Below are positions 37,072-50,370 of a stretch of DNA of 64,000 bases, in pieces. Source of the DNA: Henckelia pumila. Taxonomy: Eukaryota; Streptophyta; Magnoliopsida; Lamiales; Gesneriaceae. The DNA lies in contig NW_027331831.1 in the NCBI RefSeq assembly GCF_033568475.1, positions 1,674,001-1,738,000 on the forward strand, read 5' to 3'. Below the pieces are notes generated by a model. The model did no database searches. It was not told the DNA's origin and saw only the letters and a list, made by a program, of their open reading frames with translations. Within the stretch, counting starts at the first letter, position 1. The number at the start of each line of letters is the position of its first letter. The translations under genes were made by a program, and so were the position numbers.

Positions 37072-38186
37072 TAGGGATGATGATGGATCGGGTCTAGATC
37101 CGACTTTGCATTAAACCCACTCCGACAGAGTGGATCTAGACCGAGCTAAGCGGGTCCGAGACGGGCCCTGACTTTGGCTAAACTCGTCCCATACCTACTC
37201 CACCACAATATATATATATATATATATATAAAGAGTTTATTGTAACAAATCCTCCTGTGAAATTTGAAAATACACATTTTTCTTTTGTAAAATTTTAGCA
37301 CCCTAGCCATTAACCTTTTGTAGTAGTCGCACTTCAACCTTTGTCATGACGAGTTATTGAACACGCGTTATTACAACGTCTAAGCAACTATTGTTTTGAC
37401 AATATCAGATATATAGTACAATATCATATCTATAGTACGAAAATGTCTTTTTATTGTAGCATTTTTCATATTCACTCAAATAAATCGTGTGTATTTGTGA
37501 ATAAAAATTGTGTATTATGATGTAAGTGATGTATTTGAGTATATATGAAAATTATTACAATAATAGAAGGTCATTTTCGCATCATAATCATCATAATCAT
37601 AATATTATAAAAAAATGGTTATTTTGGCGCAAACTCGTCATGACAAGGGTTAAACGTGCAACTAATACAAAAAATCAAGGGCTAAGATGACTATTAAAAT
37701 TTCACTGGAGAAAAGTGTTCATTTTCGATGTTTCACAGGGGATTGGAGCAAAAAACTCTATATATATAATAAATATAAAATATATATGTAATATCATAAT
37801 ATATGATTATATTTTTATACTAAATAATTAATAATTTATCCCTAATTTAAGCTTATAGTATTTTTAGATTGAAATGAATTTATTTCATTATGATATGTTT
37901 AATATGAAAATATATAATTATTTTGTTAATAATTATTAATTAAATACAAGTTGATAAATTTTAAAATATTTTTTTCCTAAATGTTATCAATATAAATTAG
38001 AAAATTAAATCTAATGATTTTTGTTACTTTTTAAACTTTTAAAAAAATTATTTAATAAATTTAAAATTATATAAATTCTGACGAATCCAATAAATCTAAC
38101 ACCGTCAAGTTCGCAAGGTGGAACTAATACAAAAGAAAACGAGACAGATCTTTTGTTTGGCCAAACTTGTCCTATTACCATCCCTG
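37072..38186. mobile_element. Non-autonomous hAT element with perfect 8-bp target duplication
   Basis: Both sides carry the identical 8-mer CTTGCAAC (37064-37071 and 38187-38194). The left terminus is TAGGGATGATGATGGATCGG. The right terminus, reverse-complemented, is CAGGGATGGTAATAGGACAA, matching the YAGGGATGG ends common in plant hAT MITEs. The element is 1115 bp, AT-rich inside with a short (TA)n tract at about 37208-37231, and shows no transposase frame. The unmutated duplication suggests a fairly recent insertion. Confidence 0.85.
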
Positions 38187-38916
38187 CTTGCAACATGCTC
38201 GTGCAAGTAGATGAAATCATACATTAGACTAATTTATCACCTTTGCTTCAAACTCAAGGTAGGTTAGACTTAGTTTGTTTAGTTGTCAAATCGTGAAATA
38301 TAATGATGCGATTGCTTCTGATCTGATTCTAACTATAATAATAGTACTTCAATATGATTTCAATTTTCTTAAATACATTTTATTCACACATAAATGTCAT
38401 TGACTATACCTTCGAACAATAAAACCCAAGGCCGGCACTTTCAGCGGCTTTAATTTTTTTTAAAAATCAATAGTTCATCATCTTTAGTTATTTCATCTAG
38501 TTGAACGCAAGAAGTTTTGAGTTCGTGACTCAATAATAACAAACTCGTATTTCAACAAAAAGGATAAAATTTGACGAGAAAAACAAACAAGTCCTGATTG
38601 CATGCTTGCTGAATGCAAGTCATCAATATTAGCTAGTTTTTGAAATGCATATTGTGTTTCCCAGAATTATGGGCATCTCTAAAACACACTACAAATATCT
38701 ACTCGATTTATGTAGTTTTTTTGATCTTATTATATTTAGAAAACTAATATGCATTAATCGTTTCATCCAAGTATTTTGTTTTTAAATAAATGTAGATAAA
38801 ATAACATATCGTTTAATGGAATCAATTGTTTCTCTTAAAAAAAAGTTTTAAATACATTTGTTAAGTCAAACCCCCTTCCATCCCCTTTGCTTCAACCCGA
38901 CAATTGCTTGCACAAG

Positions 38917-39169
38917 CCCACAGGGGCATAGGCGAGTTGGTAAGGTCCGAGGTGACGTGAAAAGAAATTCCCCAGCATTGCGGGTTCGATCCTCGTGTGG
39001 AGCATATTCCTCATTGAAATATTTGGGGGTATGCTCTGGGGGTTGGACCATGTTGTTCCCTCCCTCAGGTCTCTGCCTACTCGTTCACATCCCTCGATTT
39101 AACCCCGCATGAGCCAATAAGCCTCTAACTCATGTGGAATGGGGTCCCCTTCGGGGTCAACCCTTTTTT
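38917..39169 (+). mobile_element. tRNA-derived SINE with 17-bp target duplication
   Basis: The direct repeat ACAATTGCTTGCACAAG flanks the element exactly (38900-38916 and 39170-39186). The head resembles pol III promoter boxes: GGCGAGTTGGTAAGG (box A-like) and GGGTTCGATCCTC (box B). The body ends GGGGTCAACCCTTTTTT, a short T tail. The 253-bp size fits plant SINEs. The perfect 17-bp duplication implies a young insertion by LINE machinery. The open frame at 38858-39112 is incidental. Confidence 0.9.
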
Positions 39170-39722
39170 ACAATTGCTTGCACAAGTCTGCAGTGCACTT
39201 TCTTCCCCTCAAATAATTCAATCATGCATAAACATTTTAAATCATATTATTAATTATAGAATCGATATTTTAATTTTACTAAAATAACAGTGAAATTTAA
39301 TTTTTAAAATAGAATAAAGTATAATGTATAATCCATTACCTTAGTCGAAAATTTGTTACCAAAAGTAACACGAACACCAAAAAGTGCATTAGATTTAAAG
39401 ATACAAACAAAAAAAGGAATAGTAACAATTATTATTAAACAATAAGGTATATATATAATATTTTCAAATAATAAGAAGTAATTAATTAATTTATATACAG
39501 ATACTATCATTCTACACTTGTGTTCATTATTTCCACTCAAATTCTGATTTCATTTACAAATGCATCTCAGATCCCTCAACTTCATCTTCTTCCCTCAACC
39601 CTTTTTCCAGCCCTAATTTATACATTTAGAAATCTCCATTAGCCATATCGTGGAAAGATTGCGTTTTTCGCTTGTTTGTAATTTGATTAATTATAGTTAA
39701 TTTGATTTGGAAGATGTCTGCG

Positions 39723-42700
39723 ATGAAATCCTCGGGCCGACTTTTCACAATCGGATTGGTGTCGGCATGGTATTCCTCCAACATTGGGGTTTTATTATTG
39801 AACAAGTATTTGTTGAGCAATTACGGATTCAGGTACCCGATTTTCTTGACGATGTGCCACATGACTGCCTGTTCATTGCTTAGCTACATCGCGATCGTGT
39901 GGATGAAGATGGTGCCGATGCAGACGATAAGATCTAGGGTTCAGTTTATGAAGATTTCGGCTCTTAGCTTGATTTTCTGCGCGTCGGTGGTTAGTGGGAA
40001 TGTTTCGCTTAAGTACTTGCCTGTTAGCTTTAATCAGGCGATTGGGGCAACCACGCCTTTCTTCACGGCGGTGTTTGCGTATTTTATGACGCTGAAACGA
40101 GAGGCATGGTTAACTTACTTGGCGTTGATTCCAGTTGTTACAGGAGTGGTCATTGCTAGCGGGGTATGTGTTCTTTTTTGTTCTGATCAAGATGTTGATC
40201 GATATATGGGGCTGATTTAGCTGGATGAATAGCATATGAGAAAATTCGAACATTTTGGTTAGTTTTTTGATAAGGCCAAAATATCTCGGCATTCGTCTAC
40301 TACATTCCCGAGTCTGAACCCGATTAATATGGCTTTTAATGGGTGCATTGTAGCGTTGCTATTAACGTTTCTTGATCAAGCACCATTTTTTCCATGTATC
40401 CTCAGCGGTTTGATGGGGATTGAGTTGCTGAGGTTCTGGAACAGCTGTTGTACGATGATCTACTTATTAGAGTTAGCGATGCTGTTTTTTGTATGTATAC
40501 TAGAATATGAATATGAGCTTGAGGATGGTGTCTGAATAGAGTGGGAAGAATCTTCATAGATAATAGAATGCATAGCTCAATGGTACTGATCAACTTTGAC
40601 AATATGCAATTTTAGTTAAGATAAGTATGGCAAAATAAATATGAAAGCATGTATCACTAATTTTTCTACTTCTCGTAACAGCTGAATTTATTCTTTTTGG
40701 ATTTTTGGGAAAATTAATTTTACATTCTCTCCATCTTTTGTTGGTATAGGGCGAGCCGAGTTTCCATTTGTTTGGATTTATTATGTGCGTTGGTGCAACA
40801 GCTGCAAGGGCACTTAAATCAGTGGTTCAGGGAATTTTGCTTTCATCTGAAGGGTAATTTATTTGGTTCCTGTTGTATCTTTTATTCTGTTGGACGTGTT
40901 GCTCAAATTTTATGTTTTTCTTTCTGTAAAATAATTGATAGAAGCTCTAAAATTTTATTTTATTCTTCTGTAGGGAAAAGCTTAACTCTATGAATCTGCT
41001 TCTGTACATGGCTCCAATTGCTGTAGTACTTCTACTTCCTGCAACACTGGCTATGGAAGAAAATGTAGTGGGCATAACAGTGGCACTCGCAAGAGAGGAT
41101 CTGAGAATTATTTGGTTGCTGCTATTCAATTCTGCCCTTGCATATTTTGTAAATTTGACCAATTTTTTGGTCACAAAGCACACCAGTGCACTTACTCTTC
41201 AGGTAATTCTTACTTCTTTTTCCAAGGTATTCCTGTTCATTGTATTGATTTTTTGCAATTGAATCTTGTGTATGCATCAGCGAGTCAGAACTGTAACCAG
41301 AGTCAATCATAGGTTTTACATCATGAAACAATGATGCGGGATACTGGGTCTTTAGCTAATGAAACAAAATAGCAAGATATTGTATATATATTTTAAACAC
41401 CATAGGGCACAAAAAATTATAGATTCAAGTATTGAACTCGCGTGACAGTGGTACCAACTTTTTTCAGCCTATTCAGACTTAGGAACTTGTATTCCCTATT
41501 CACTCTTCTTCAAGAAGGCGTGGTCCATGGCTTCAGATGCCATGAACTAGGGCTTGTTTGTTTGTTTGTTTGTTTTGGAAGAACTTTTGGCAAATGAAAA
41601 TGAATTAGAGTGTTTGTCTCCGATTTGGGAAGGGAAATCTTCCTGGAAAAAAAATGAACCTGACCTTATTGTCTGAATTTTGTTCCATTTTCTTGCCTTC
41701 ATAGTGCCAATTACATTCTGCACTACTTATTAAAGGAAAATGATTATAAGCAATTCAAACAAACGAATTGAGAAAGGATCCTCATGCCTCAGAAAAAACG
41801 TGTTGGCTTCACTGGTGGTGATTTCAGTATTAGCTGGATACCTTCTTCGAGATGTCTGAATTATAAGTTATATATCTCATGGTTTTTAGTACTAGAGTTC
41901 TTTTCTAACCTTTGTTTTTAGCTCTTTTAGAAACTGAGTCAAACTTATGCAAAAAGCTGCTGCCTTTTGCTCCCATCCATAGTGAGGTAGGGTGGGGAGA
42001 TTCTAATTGCTGCACCCTGAGAAACACTCTCGGTGTTTTTTAATGAGATGTTCGAGCGAACATCTCGCTTGAAACCAAAAAAGCATTGATGGATCCCACA
42101 TGTTTGTTTTCAAACGAGATGATTGCTCAAACATCTCGTGCAAAAAATGCAGTTTTCCTTTCGGTGTAGCATACGACACCTGGTAGGGTGGTCAACAGGG
42201 TAGCAAACAAGAGGTCATGAGTCTGACTACCTTGTATTATGTTGAAGGAACATGGAAAGAAAAGGAAATATACCGAGGGCGTGATCGCAACTTATAAATT
42301 ATTTATAATATTTTGTAAGATATAGGAGCTTGTAAATTGTCTAGAAGCTTATAAAACCTGTACCAGTATTTGTCAAAAAAAATTAATCAGTAAAATCTTT
42401 TTAAAAAATAAGATAAGATAATGCCAACTTATTTTTGAAAATCATGCAAACTTCATTTAAAATATAACTAAGATAACCACAATTCTTATTCTCGTGTCAC
42501 CAGTTATCCTCAAATTATTTTTTGCTTTCACTATTTTTTCTATTCTTCTATTGAATGATATGTTATTTTCTTACTCAATTAATTTCTTGCTCCGATGTTA
42601 TCCAATTTTTTTAGTTAATTTTAAAATATGATGCAAGTGATTGTGAGTTACTTACCTAATAAGCTCTAAAAGCTTGTAAGATGATGAAGACAAACTTAGC

Positions 42701-42888
42701 CAGACAAGCTAAAGATAACATGTTACGGTTTATTCTTTTAGGTCCTTGGAAACGCTAAAGGGGCAGTAGCAGTTGTAATCTCCATCTTGATATTTAGGAA
42801 TCCCGTCTCTGTTACTGGAATGCTCGGGTACTCTCTGACAGTGATGGGTGTCATCTTCTATAGTGAAGCCAAGAAACGAAGCAAATGA
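39723..42888 (+). CDS. Golgi nucleotide-sugar/triose-phosphate translocator family (At3g11320/At5g05820-like)
   Basis: Member of the plant NST/TPT superfamily, antiporters of about ten membrane spans, mostly in the Golgi. Its Arabidopsis relatives include the UDP-uronic-acid transporter UUAT1, but substrate cannot be read from sequence. The exons are 39723-40163, 40750-40853, 40974-41202 and 42742-42888, all GT-AG, giving 306 residues. An in-frame ATG at 39714 would add MSA; the later ATG ([19 protein letters not shown]) matches the usual start. Diagnostic stretches are [75 protein letters not shown] and the C-terminal EAKKRSK, a lysine-rich tail that may serve ER/Golgi retrieval. Intron 3 (1.5 kb) contains a fold-back and a MITE-like stretch. 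Confidence 0.93.
42010..42165. repeat. Small fold-back in translocator intron 3
   Basis: The left half contains the near-perfect palindrome GAGATGTTCGAGCGAACATCTC minus its last two bases (the full 22 nt span 42045-42066). The right half, about 42105-42150, repeats it inverted and diverged (AAACGAGATGATTGCTCAAA, then CATCTCG). The outer ends are CTCGGTGTTTTTTAATG and AATGCAGTTTTCC...CGGTG. It looks like a MITE with subterminal repeats, and is antisense-symmetric, so it could fold in the intron RNA. Confidence 0.5.
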
Positions 42889-43453
42889 AAGAAAATCTGA
42901 GTAGACGTTGAAGCAACTTAGCTAATGGCTGTCGTCTGTGCAGCTGGTGTATGAATTTTAACCAACAACCTATCGTTCCATCAGAATTCAGGAAGAGGGT
43001 TGACATGTTCCAGCAAAGGATCACCCGGTTTACAGAGTAGAAGTTTAATAAATGACTTAAACGTCGCCTTGATTCTTTCCAGCCGAAATTTCTGTTCTTT
43101 GCCTTGCATTCTTTCAAGAATCTATTCAAACCCACCCTATACAGCATAGTATTACTTTTTATTATTACTCAATCGATCTATTGTTTAAAGGCAGACATTT
43201 TCTTGTAGTTTCCATCTCCTTCTGTCGAACCCAGTACGCGAAAGGTGATAATGTATAATCAGATTCTTAATCAGATTTCTTGTGCCCTTCGTCTATGTTT
43301 TATAAGTAAAATGTTTTTTTATTACAATATAAGTAATTGTTTTTTGCTTGCAGTATCTCAATAATACTTTTTGTGGATAAATTTTGTTTATGAGTATGCA
43401 ACAGTTGTACATGATGTGGTCTGAACTACATATGTGTAATCCATATAATTATT

Positions 43454-43484
<31 letters not shown>

Positions 43485-43919
43485 ACGGTTAAGGGGTGTT
43501 ATTTTAAGAAATAAGAATAGAAACTTGTAATTTATGTGCGAAGATAATAAATGGAGAGATTATAACATTAATATGGTGTAAGCTCAGGTATTTTAGAAAA
43601 TGAAATATGAAACACCATGAACAAGAGAAAATTTAATTTGTAATATTTTGCTTTCCATTTTCCATTTGTTATTACCGCACAACATTGGCATGATATGAAC
43701 TGAAATTCAAGAAGTTGAAAAGTAAAATTAGCTTCATAAATCAAGTTTGCAATCTGACCACAGATTTCAGACCAAATTCTATTCTTGTTCCATATTAACA
43801 TCATTCTACCCGCACCACAACAAAATGCACCCTAATCCCATTAAACAAAAAATCAACTCTCTACTAGTCAGAATCTGAATCTCATCACCATATAACAAAA
43901 ACAAACAAGGCCACCCAAA
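42889..43919. other. Convergent spacer between the translocator and PCNA
   Basis: Holds the two 3' flanks. There is a long poly-T run at about 43461-43484. No gene or clear transposon was seen. Confidence 0.6.
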
Positions 43920-45447
<1,528 letters not shown>

Positions 45448-45541
45448 TCAAGTTTTTCGTCTGGGTTTCTTGATTATTTGCAGTGTTTATTCTTGGGTGG
45501 TGGGTTTTGTTGGGATCGATTGGAGAGACGAAGTGGTGCAA

Positions 45542-45549
45542 ATTGGCGG
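45542..45549 (+). promoter_or_regulatory. Candidate E2F site in the PCNA promoter
   Basis: ATTGGCGG fits the E2F consensus WTTSSCSS. It lies about 105 bp upstream of the PCNA start codon. PCNA promoters in plants are classic E2F targets, so position and family support the call, but a match this short can be chance. AAGCCCACG, with a TGGGCT-like core (site II type), lies near 45695-45705. Confidence 0.4.
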
Positions 45550-45877
45550 GAGGAACAACGTAACCCCGCCCAAAAGCTAGCAGTTGCGGAACGCCGTCGT
45601 TTTTAGTTTTTTTGTTTTTAATATTTTTAGATAAAAGGTTTTCAGAAGGCTTAGACCCACAATTGATATTTAGCCCATTAAAGACCCATAAAATCTTAAG
45701 CCCACGAAACATCTATGAACAGAGCAATTCTCACATGTTTAAGGGGTTATATCATTTTTTGCATTTAAGTTTCCTTCTTCTTCTCTGCTGATTTGCTCTG
45801 AAAGCTTTTACTTATTTATTTGGATTAGGACAGCATTGACTTGTGCCTCAGAGATTTTCGTTGGACACTCTCGGGGG

Positions 45878-46011
45878 AAAGTCTATGCCACCCCAAGGGC
45901 ACTGCCCTTGGCGTGGCGTGGTAGAAATAAGTGGGCCTCCACGTGAAGCCCACTAATTTTAACCAATCATACTCTGTCACGCCACCCGCCCTTGGGGTAG
46001 CATAGACTTTC
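45878..46011. repeat. Short GC-rich MITE with long terminal inverted repeats, upstream of PCNA
   Basis: The left end is GGAAAGTCTATGCCACCCCA and the right end, reverse-complemented, is GGAAAGTCTATGCTACCCCA. The match continues as AGGG, then degrades. The 134-bp unit would fold on itself. It is GC-rich, unlike its AT-rich surroundings. Target duplication is unclear (CTCG occurs near both sides). It sits about 440 bp upstream of the PCNA start. Confidence 0.7.
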
Positions 46012-46517
46012 CGCTCGAATGCCTCTAACACTTGGTTCGTGACAAATGTGATGATGATCTACTTCTTCATCTTTTAAGGTTCGCAGGAGCAACATTTGAT
46101 GGTACAGGACCAACAATGACGCACTCCCCCGAATTTCCTTTATTCAGGTAACTACTCTACTAGTCTACATCAAATCTTTGAAATCAATATTCATTGGGAT
46201 TGATTTGTATCTTCAAAGACATTATATAATGGAGTACGTGACAGAATGCGTACATTAAATGTTTTTTTATTTCCGAAATTAGAATGTATAAATCATTTAA
46301 ATATAAAAACAATGACTTGAAAGCATTTCCAAGAATTGCCATGTAACATGAAATTGTAAGAAGAATGTGAAAATGATCTCTGGAAGAAAAACCAATCCGT
46401 CAATTAACAGACGTTTTCCCAAATCGAACAACAGGTTGCCTCTGAGTTTTACAAATGGAAAACACACTGGAACAAACAAGCCCAAGTAGATGAATTAGTA
46501 TTGTAGCAAGAATGAGC

Positions 46518-48806
46518 TCAAGAATCGGGAGCAACGGCCGTCGGGCGTTTCATTGACGCGGACTTGATCAAATGGTTGTAGCTTCCTTTCTCTTTGAAAA
46601 GCTGAGAAAAATGAGGTTTACAGTATAAATTTCCGTCCAGTGCCGCATAGTTTGATGGAGAAAGAGAGCATCCTCCATGGCAACACTTGAAACAAGACTT
46701 GTGGTAACTTTGGTTCTCCACTGTGACCTGATAACATGCCAAAGAGAATAAAATGACTTGCATCTCTAGGACCATGATCTCATCTTATAATCTTATAACA
46801 ATGTATAGAGCCTTACAATCTTTCAAGGGGTCTAATATTAATCTGGAAGAAAATAGTAAATCAATCGATCAGATGTGTCCTAGCATGCAAAATGTGTGCG
46901 CTCTAAAACATCAAGCTAAAATATGTATATGTAATAATAAATGTCTCTCTTTTCAATCACAATGCCCCTACATTAAACTACTCCAACTCCAAAAGATTGA
47001 CAAAACCGATCTCATTGCTGTTGGAATCAAATTGATAAATACTCAATCTTTCAATCAGGTCAACAGATGCATTATATATAACCATAAACAAGGATAGCTA
47101 TGATACATCATACTCCTGTTAATATCAAATTTGATTCATGTTATATGCTTTGATTTATGACATTTAGAATCAAATTTGATATTATCAAGGCAATGATCCA
47201 TTATTTTATATGATTCTGACTTCTAATACTCTGTTGTAAAGCACTTCGATTTTCTACCCCAAATCGTAGAGCTACTATTTCCAAGATCGTCAAATTTGTG
47301 CCACGTGACCCACAAGTTAGCCCACAACCTCCTTTAACAAGTAGATTAGTTCACACGAGTGGTGTTCAAAATATATGGATAAATCATTAGATAAAGTATT
47401 AAATAAATCGCAATCACATTTTCATTTCCCAACGTTAAATCGATTATTTCAATTCCTCTATGACACAATCGTAAAAAAAATAAAAGCTGAGAACCACTAC
47501 TTGGTTGCATATGCTACGAGGCAATGGTGGTATGATGACAGGCAAAAAAAGTCTCCATCACAAGTAAATCTCACGGGATGATCATATTTGGTAATGTTAT
47601 GGAGTACAAAGGCATGATTAGACAAAAGGATTGTTCATTATATACACTATCCAGTTGGGACTAGTAAATGTTACCAAGAGCAGCCATCAAAATGAGGAAT
47701 GTGGAATCAAGGAGGCAGAAACTAGAAATTTGCATTGACTTTTTGAATTTGTCACATTAAGTCACCATGAGACTTGTACCTTCTCCAGTGGATAAGCTGT
47801 TTTACCACAAGTAGCACATTTATCCTGCGTCCCAGAAAACATGCCAGCAGCTTTGCTCGGTGACTTTGTCTAAATCACACAAAAAATTATGAGAATGACA
47901 AACATAGATAGTGGCATACAGGCAATATGTGGATACATTTACTTCAGAAACTTTACCAGTTCTGGGGTTGACTTCTCAGCTGATTTAACAGCTGCAGGGA
48001 AAAAACACAGCGTCACTGACTAAAAAAATCATGAGAAGCTCATTCGAGAGTCATGTTTTACTGATAAGCGCATACGTGAAACAAAGCTTTTGCTGTAGTT
48101 TCCGGTCTGCTTGAAGAGCTGTTCAAAATGAGGCTTGCAGTACAGCACACCTTCCATCGATGAGAAATTGCTCAACTGCCCAAGAAAAGGGGGCACCCAA
48201 GACCAAGAGTATAAATGAACATCCTTGCCATTTACTACACAAATACAATGAAACACTATCCAATCCAAACATAAACTTTAAGACACCTATCACTGTCAAG
48301 CTGCATAACCAAATCATATATTTTGATGCACGATCTTTTTTACCTACTGTAGTTTTGAATTTTGATCTGTAGCATGTTCTCAACCAGCTTGGGAAATTTG
48401 AACTTGAATAACACAACTACAAGAGAACACCCACAAGGCCAAAGCTACAAAAAAAAATCAAATTCACCCTTCGATTTTTCGAAGACTGCAATTATCGTCC
48501 ACCCTAAATCCATTAAATTAATATGGCAATGCTCATAAAATAAACTACCAAACGGATAAGATCAGCAAAAAAAGTCAAAATCTCCCCCAAGATAAACACA
48601 TAAAAAAACTCGGTACCCAAATCAAAATTCTTACAAAAGAAAGCTTCAATCTACACTACAATTCGGGATACCTTAAGTGTCCCTTTGCAATGGGAGCATT
48701 TGAAGCAAGATTTGTGATAGCTAACTCCATCAGCAGACAAAAGCTCCACGGGATACACAGTCTTCTCACAAGCCTTGCATTTCTGTTGTGTCCCAGTAAA
48801 AGACAT
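46518..48806 (-). CDS. WLIM2b: LIM-domain actin-bundling protein, WLIM2 type
   Basis: Plant two-LIM protein of the CRP-like group; WLIM proteins bind and bundle actin filaments and also enter the nucleus. The exons are 48806-48672, 48175-48076, 47991-47957, 47869-47780 and 46727-46518, GT-AG and in phase, giving 189 residues. LIM1 runs through exons 1-2: [36 protein letters not shown], then [12 protein letters not shown] linker ([20 protein letters not shown]) joins to LIM2: [34 protein letters not shown] and [20 protein letters not shown]. The cysteine/histidine zinc ligands of both domains are present. The short tail [14 protein letters not shown] resembles Arabidopsis WLIM2b more than the long-tailed pollen PLIM2 proteins. 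The exact orthologue (WLIM2a or b) is inferred. Confidence 0.92.
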
Positions 48807-48899
48807 TGCGAACGGAACAGATCTGAGCTTTTTGGTGCACTTTGCTTTACGTTACTTCAACTTCTTGGAAGCTTGTGTTCTCAACTCTGAAAAATGGAA

Positions 48900-50370
48900 C
48901 AAAAAGAGAAATAGTCATTGGATTAATATCAGAAATGGACCATTTGCCAAGAATCTTGAAAACAACTATCGATCTGTGGATTGCAGCACTAGTTTCAGAA
49001 TAAAGTTGGAGTCTTTTGATTAATCCCATTTGGTCAAACGCGAAATGTACCTTTGAAGATGAAACCTGATCAGGAGTTCCTGTACAAAGTCAAGTTTGAG
49101 CAGCAATGATATATGTTTATGTACAAGGAAAAATGGTTGAAAATGGTGGGTTGTGGATTCCACAATATCTCCAGGTAAAATTTCAATTTTATCCTTCCAT
49201 TTTTATGCAGCTTCTAATTGGTCCCTGATTTTATTTAGACTTTCAATTTCATCTCAACAATAAATAATATCCAAAGCTATTCAAAGGATAATGCAATAAT
49301 TTTATGATTCTATCCATATAATTATCATGTTAATTAAAATAAATATCCAGAAATAAAAGTGAAAAAAAGGAACAATGGGATAATTGGATGAAGTTTTTTT
49401 TCTTGAAATTTTTTTAAAAATGACTAGTCATTATAACCTTGTTTTGATTAATAAACAATGAAAATGAATTATTAACTAAAATTTTGATTGGTGTTGTACT
49501 GATATAAATATTCGTTTTTTACCCATTTTTTCACTATGTTTAATAATTATAAAATGTGCCAAATATATGTTGATTAGTAATAAAATCACTTCATCTATAA
49601 AATAGAGGATGTGATTGATTTTTTACTAAAATAATAATTTCGCAAAAATATATTAAAAAGAATGATGAAAATATAGGGGGTTAGATTAAAGCTTGAATAA
49701 AAATGAGGGATCAAACTGAATATTAGACCAACAACATATTTTATGTGTATGTGCGGAGAGAGAATGAATGGGGATGATGAAAGGACATAGCTGGAAACGC
49801 ATATCGAATAAAAAAATTGAACATTCTCTCCCTTTTTGAATGGTTTTCAGGTAAAAGTGAATACAGACAATACCATAGTATGTTATTATTATATCTTCAA
49901 AACGAAGGATTTGTTACATATTATTATTAGGTTGCTTTGAAAAATGTGAAAACATATTTTTTTAAAACTTATAGTAATGTTGCCTTAGATAGAGAGAGCA
50001 AGCCATTTCGGTCTGTAACAAATCGCAATTCAATGATTAATGGTTAGGATAAAACTTTTAAGATAAGTTGATCTCTATCTGACAAAAAATACCAGGCCAA
50101 CATTTTTATGTACTTTGACAGGTCATTGCCCCACCATTCCAGGCGGACGAGACCTAGCTTGAGTGTTTTTCGATATTTTAGGATCATCATTGCGATTGAC
50201 TCACCATACTATGGTTGTCTTATTGAGACAGATCCCAACAAAATAAAAAGATAAAAAAGACCTGTCTTCTAAGAGAGCGCAAGTGGGATTTCGAATGTAA
50301 AACAGAAGAAAATTAAGAGCCGTTATCATGTAAACAAGGAAGATGATACATACAAACCTATCGATAGGCA
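48900..50370. other. AT-rich spacer between WLIM2 and COI1
   Basis: Holds the 5' flank of WLIM2 and the 3' flank of COI1. The middle (about 49160-50000) is AT-rich without recognisable coding or repeat structure. Confidence 0.55.

Larger units (their letters stand above)
33747..39713. other. Gene-free region between divergent LAS1 and the translocator
   Basis: About 6 kb without a convincing host gene. It contains MITE copy C (34104-34420), a probable MITE (35585-36110), a hAT-type element (37072-38186) and a SINE (38917-39169), listed separately. The short open frames here are AT-rich and lack similarity. About 36290-36900 and 38200-38880 are unassigned. The last few hundred bases before 39714 are the 5' flank of the translocator gene. 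Confidence 0.55.

Noticed and set aside
38920-38995. tRNA-like sequence with box A/B, as a possible tRNA gene
   Set aside because: No cloverleaf with acceptor pairing was seen. The flanking 17-bp duplication and T tail show it is the head of a SINE.
46085-46150. Exon-like + strand stretch (AGATFDGTGPTMTHSPEFPL) with a GT donor after it
   Set aside because: No partner exons or recognised family were found nearby, and it is too short to support a gene.
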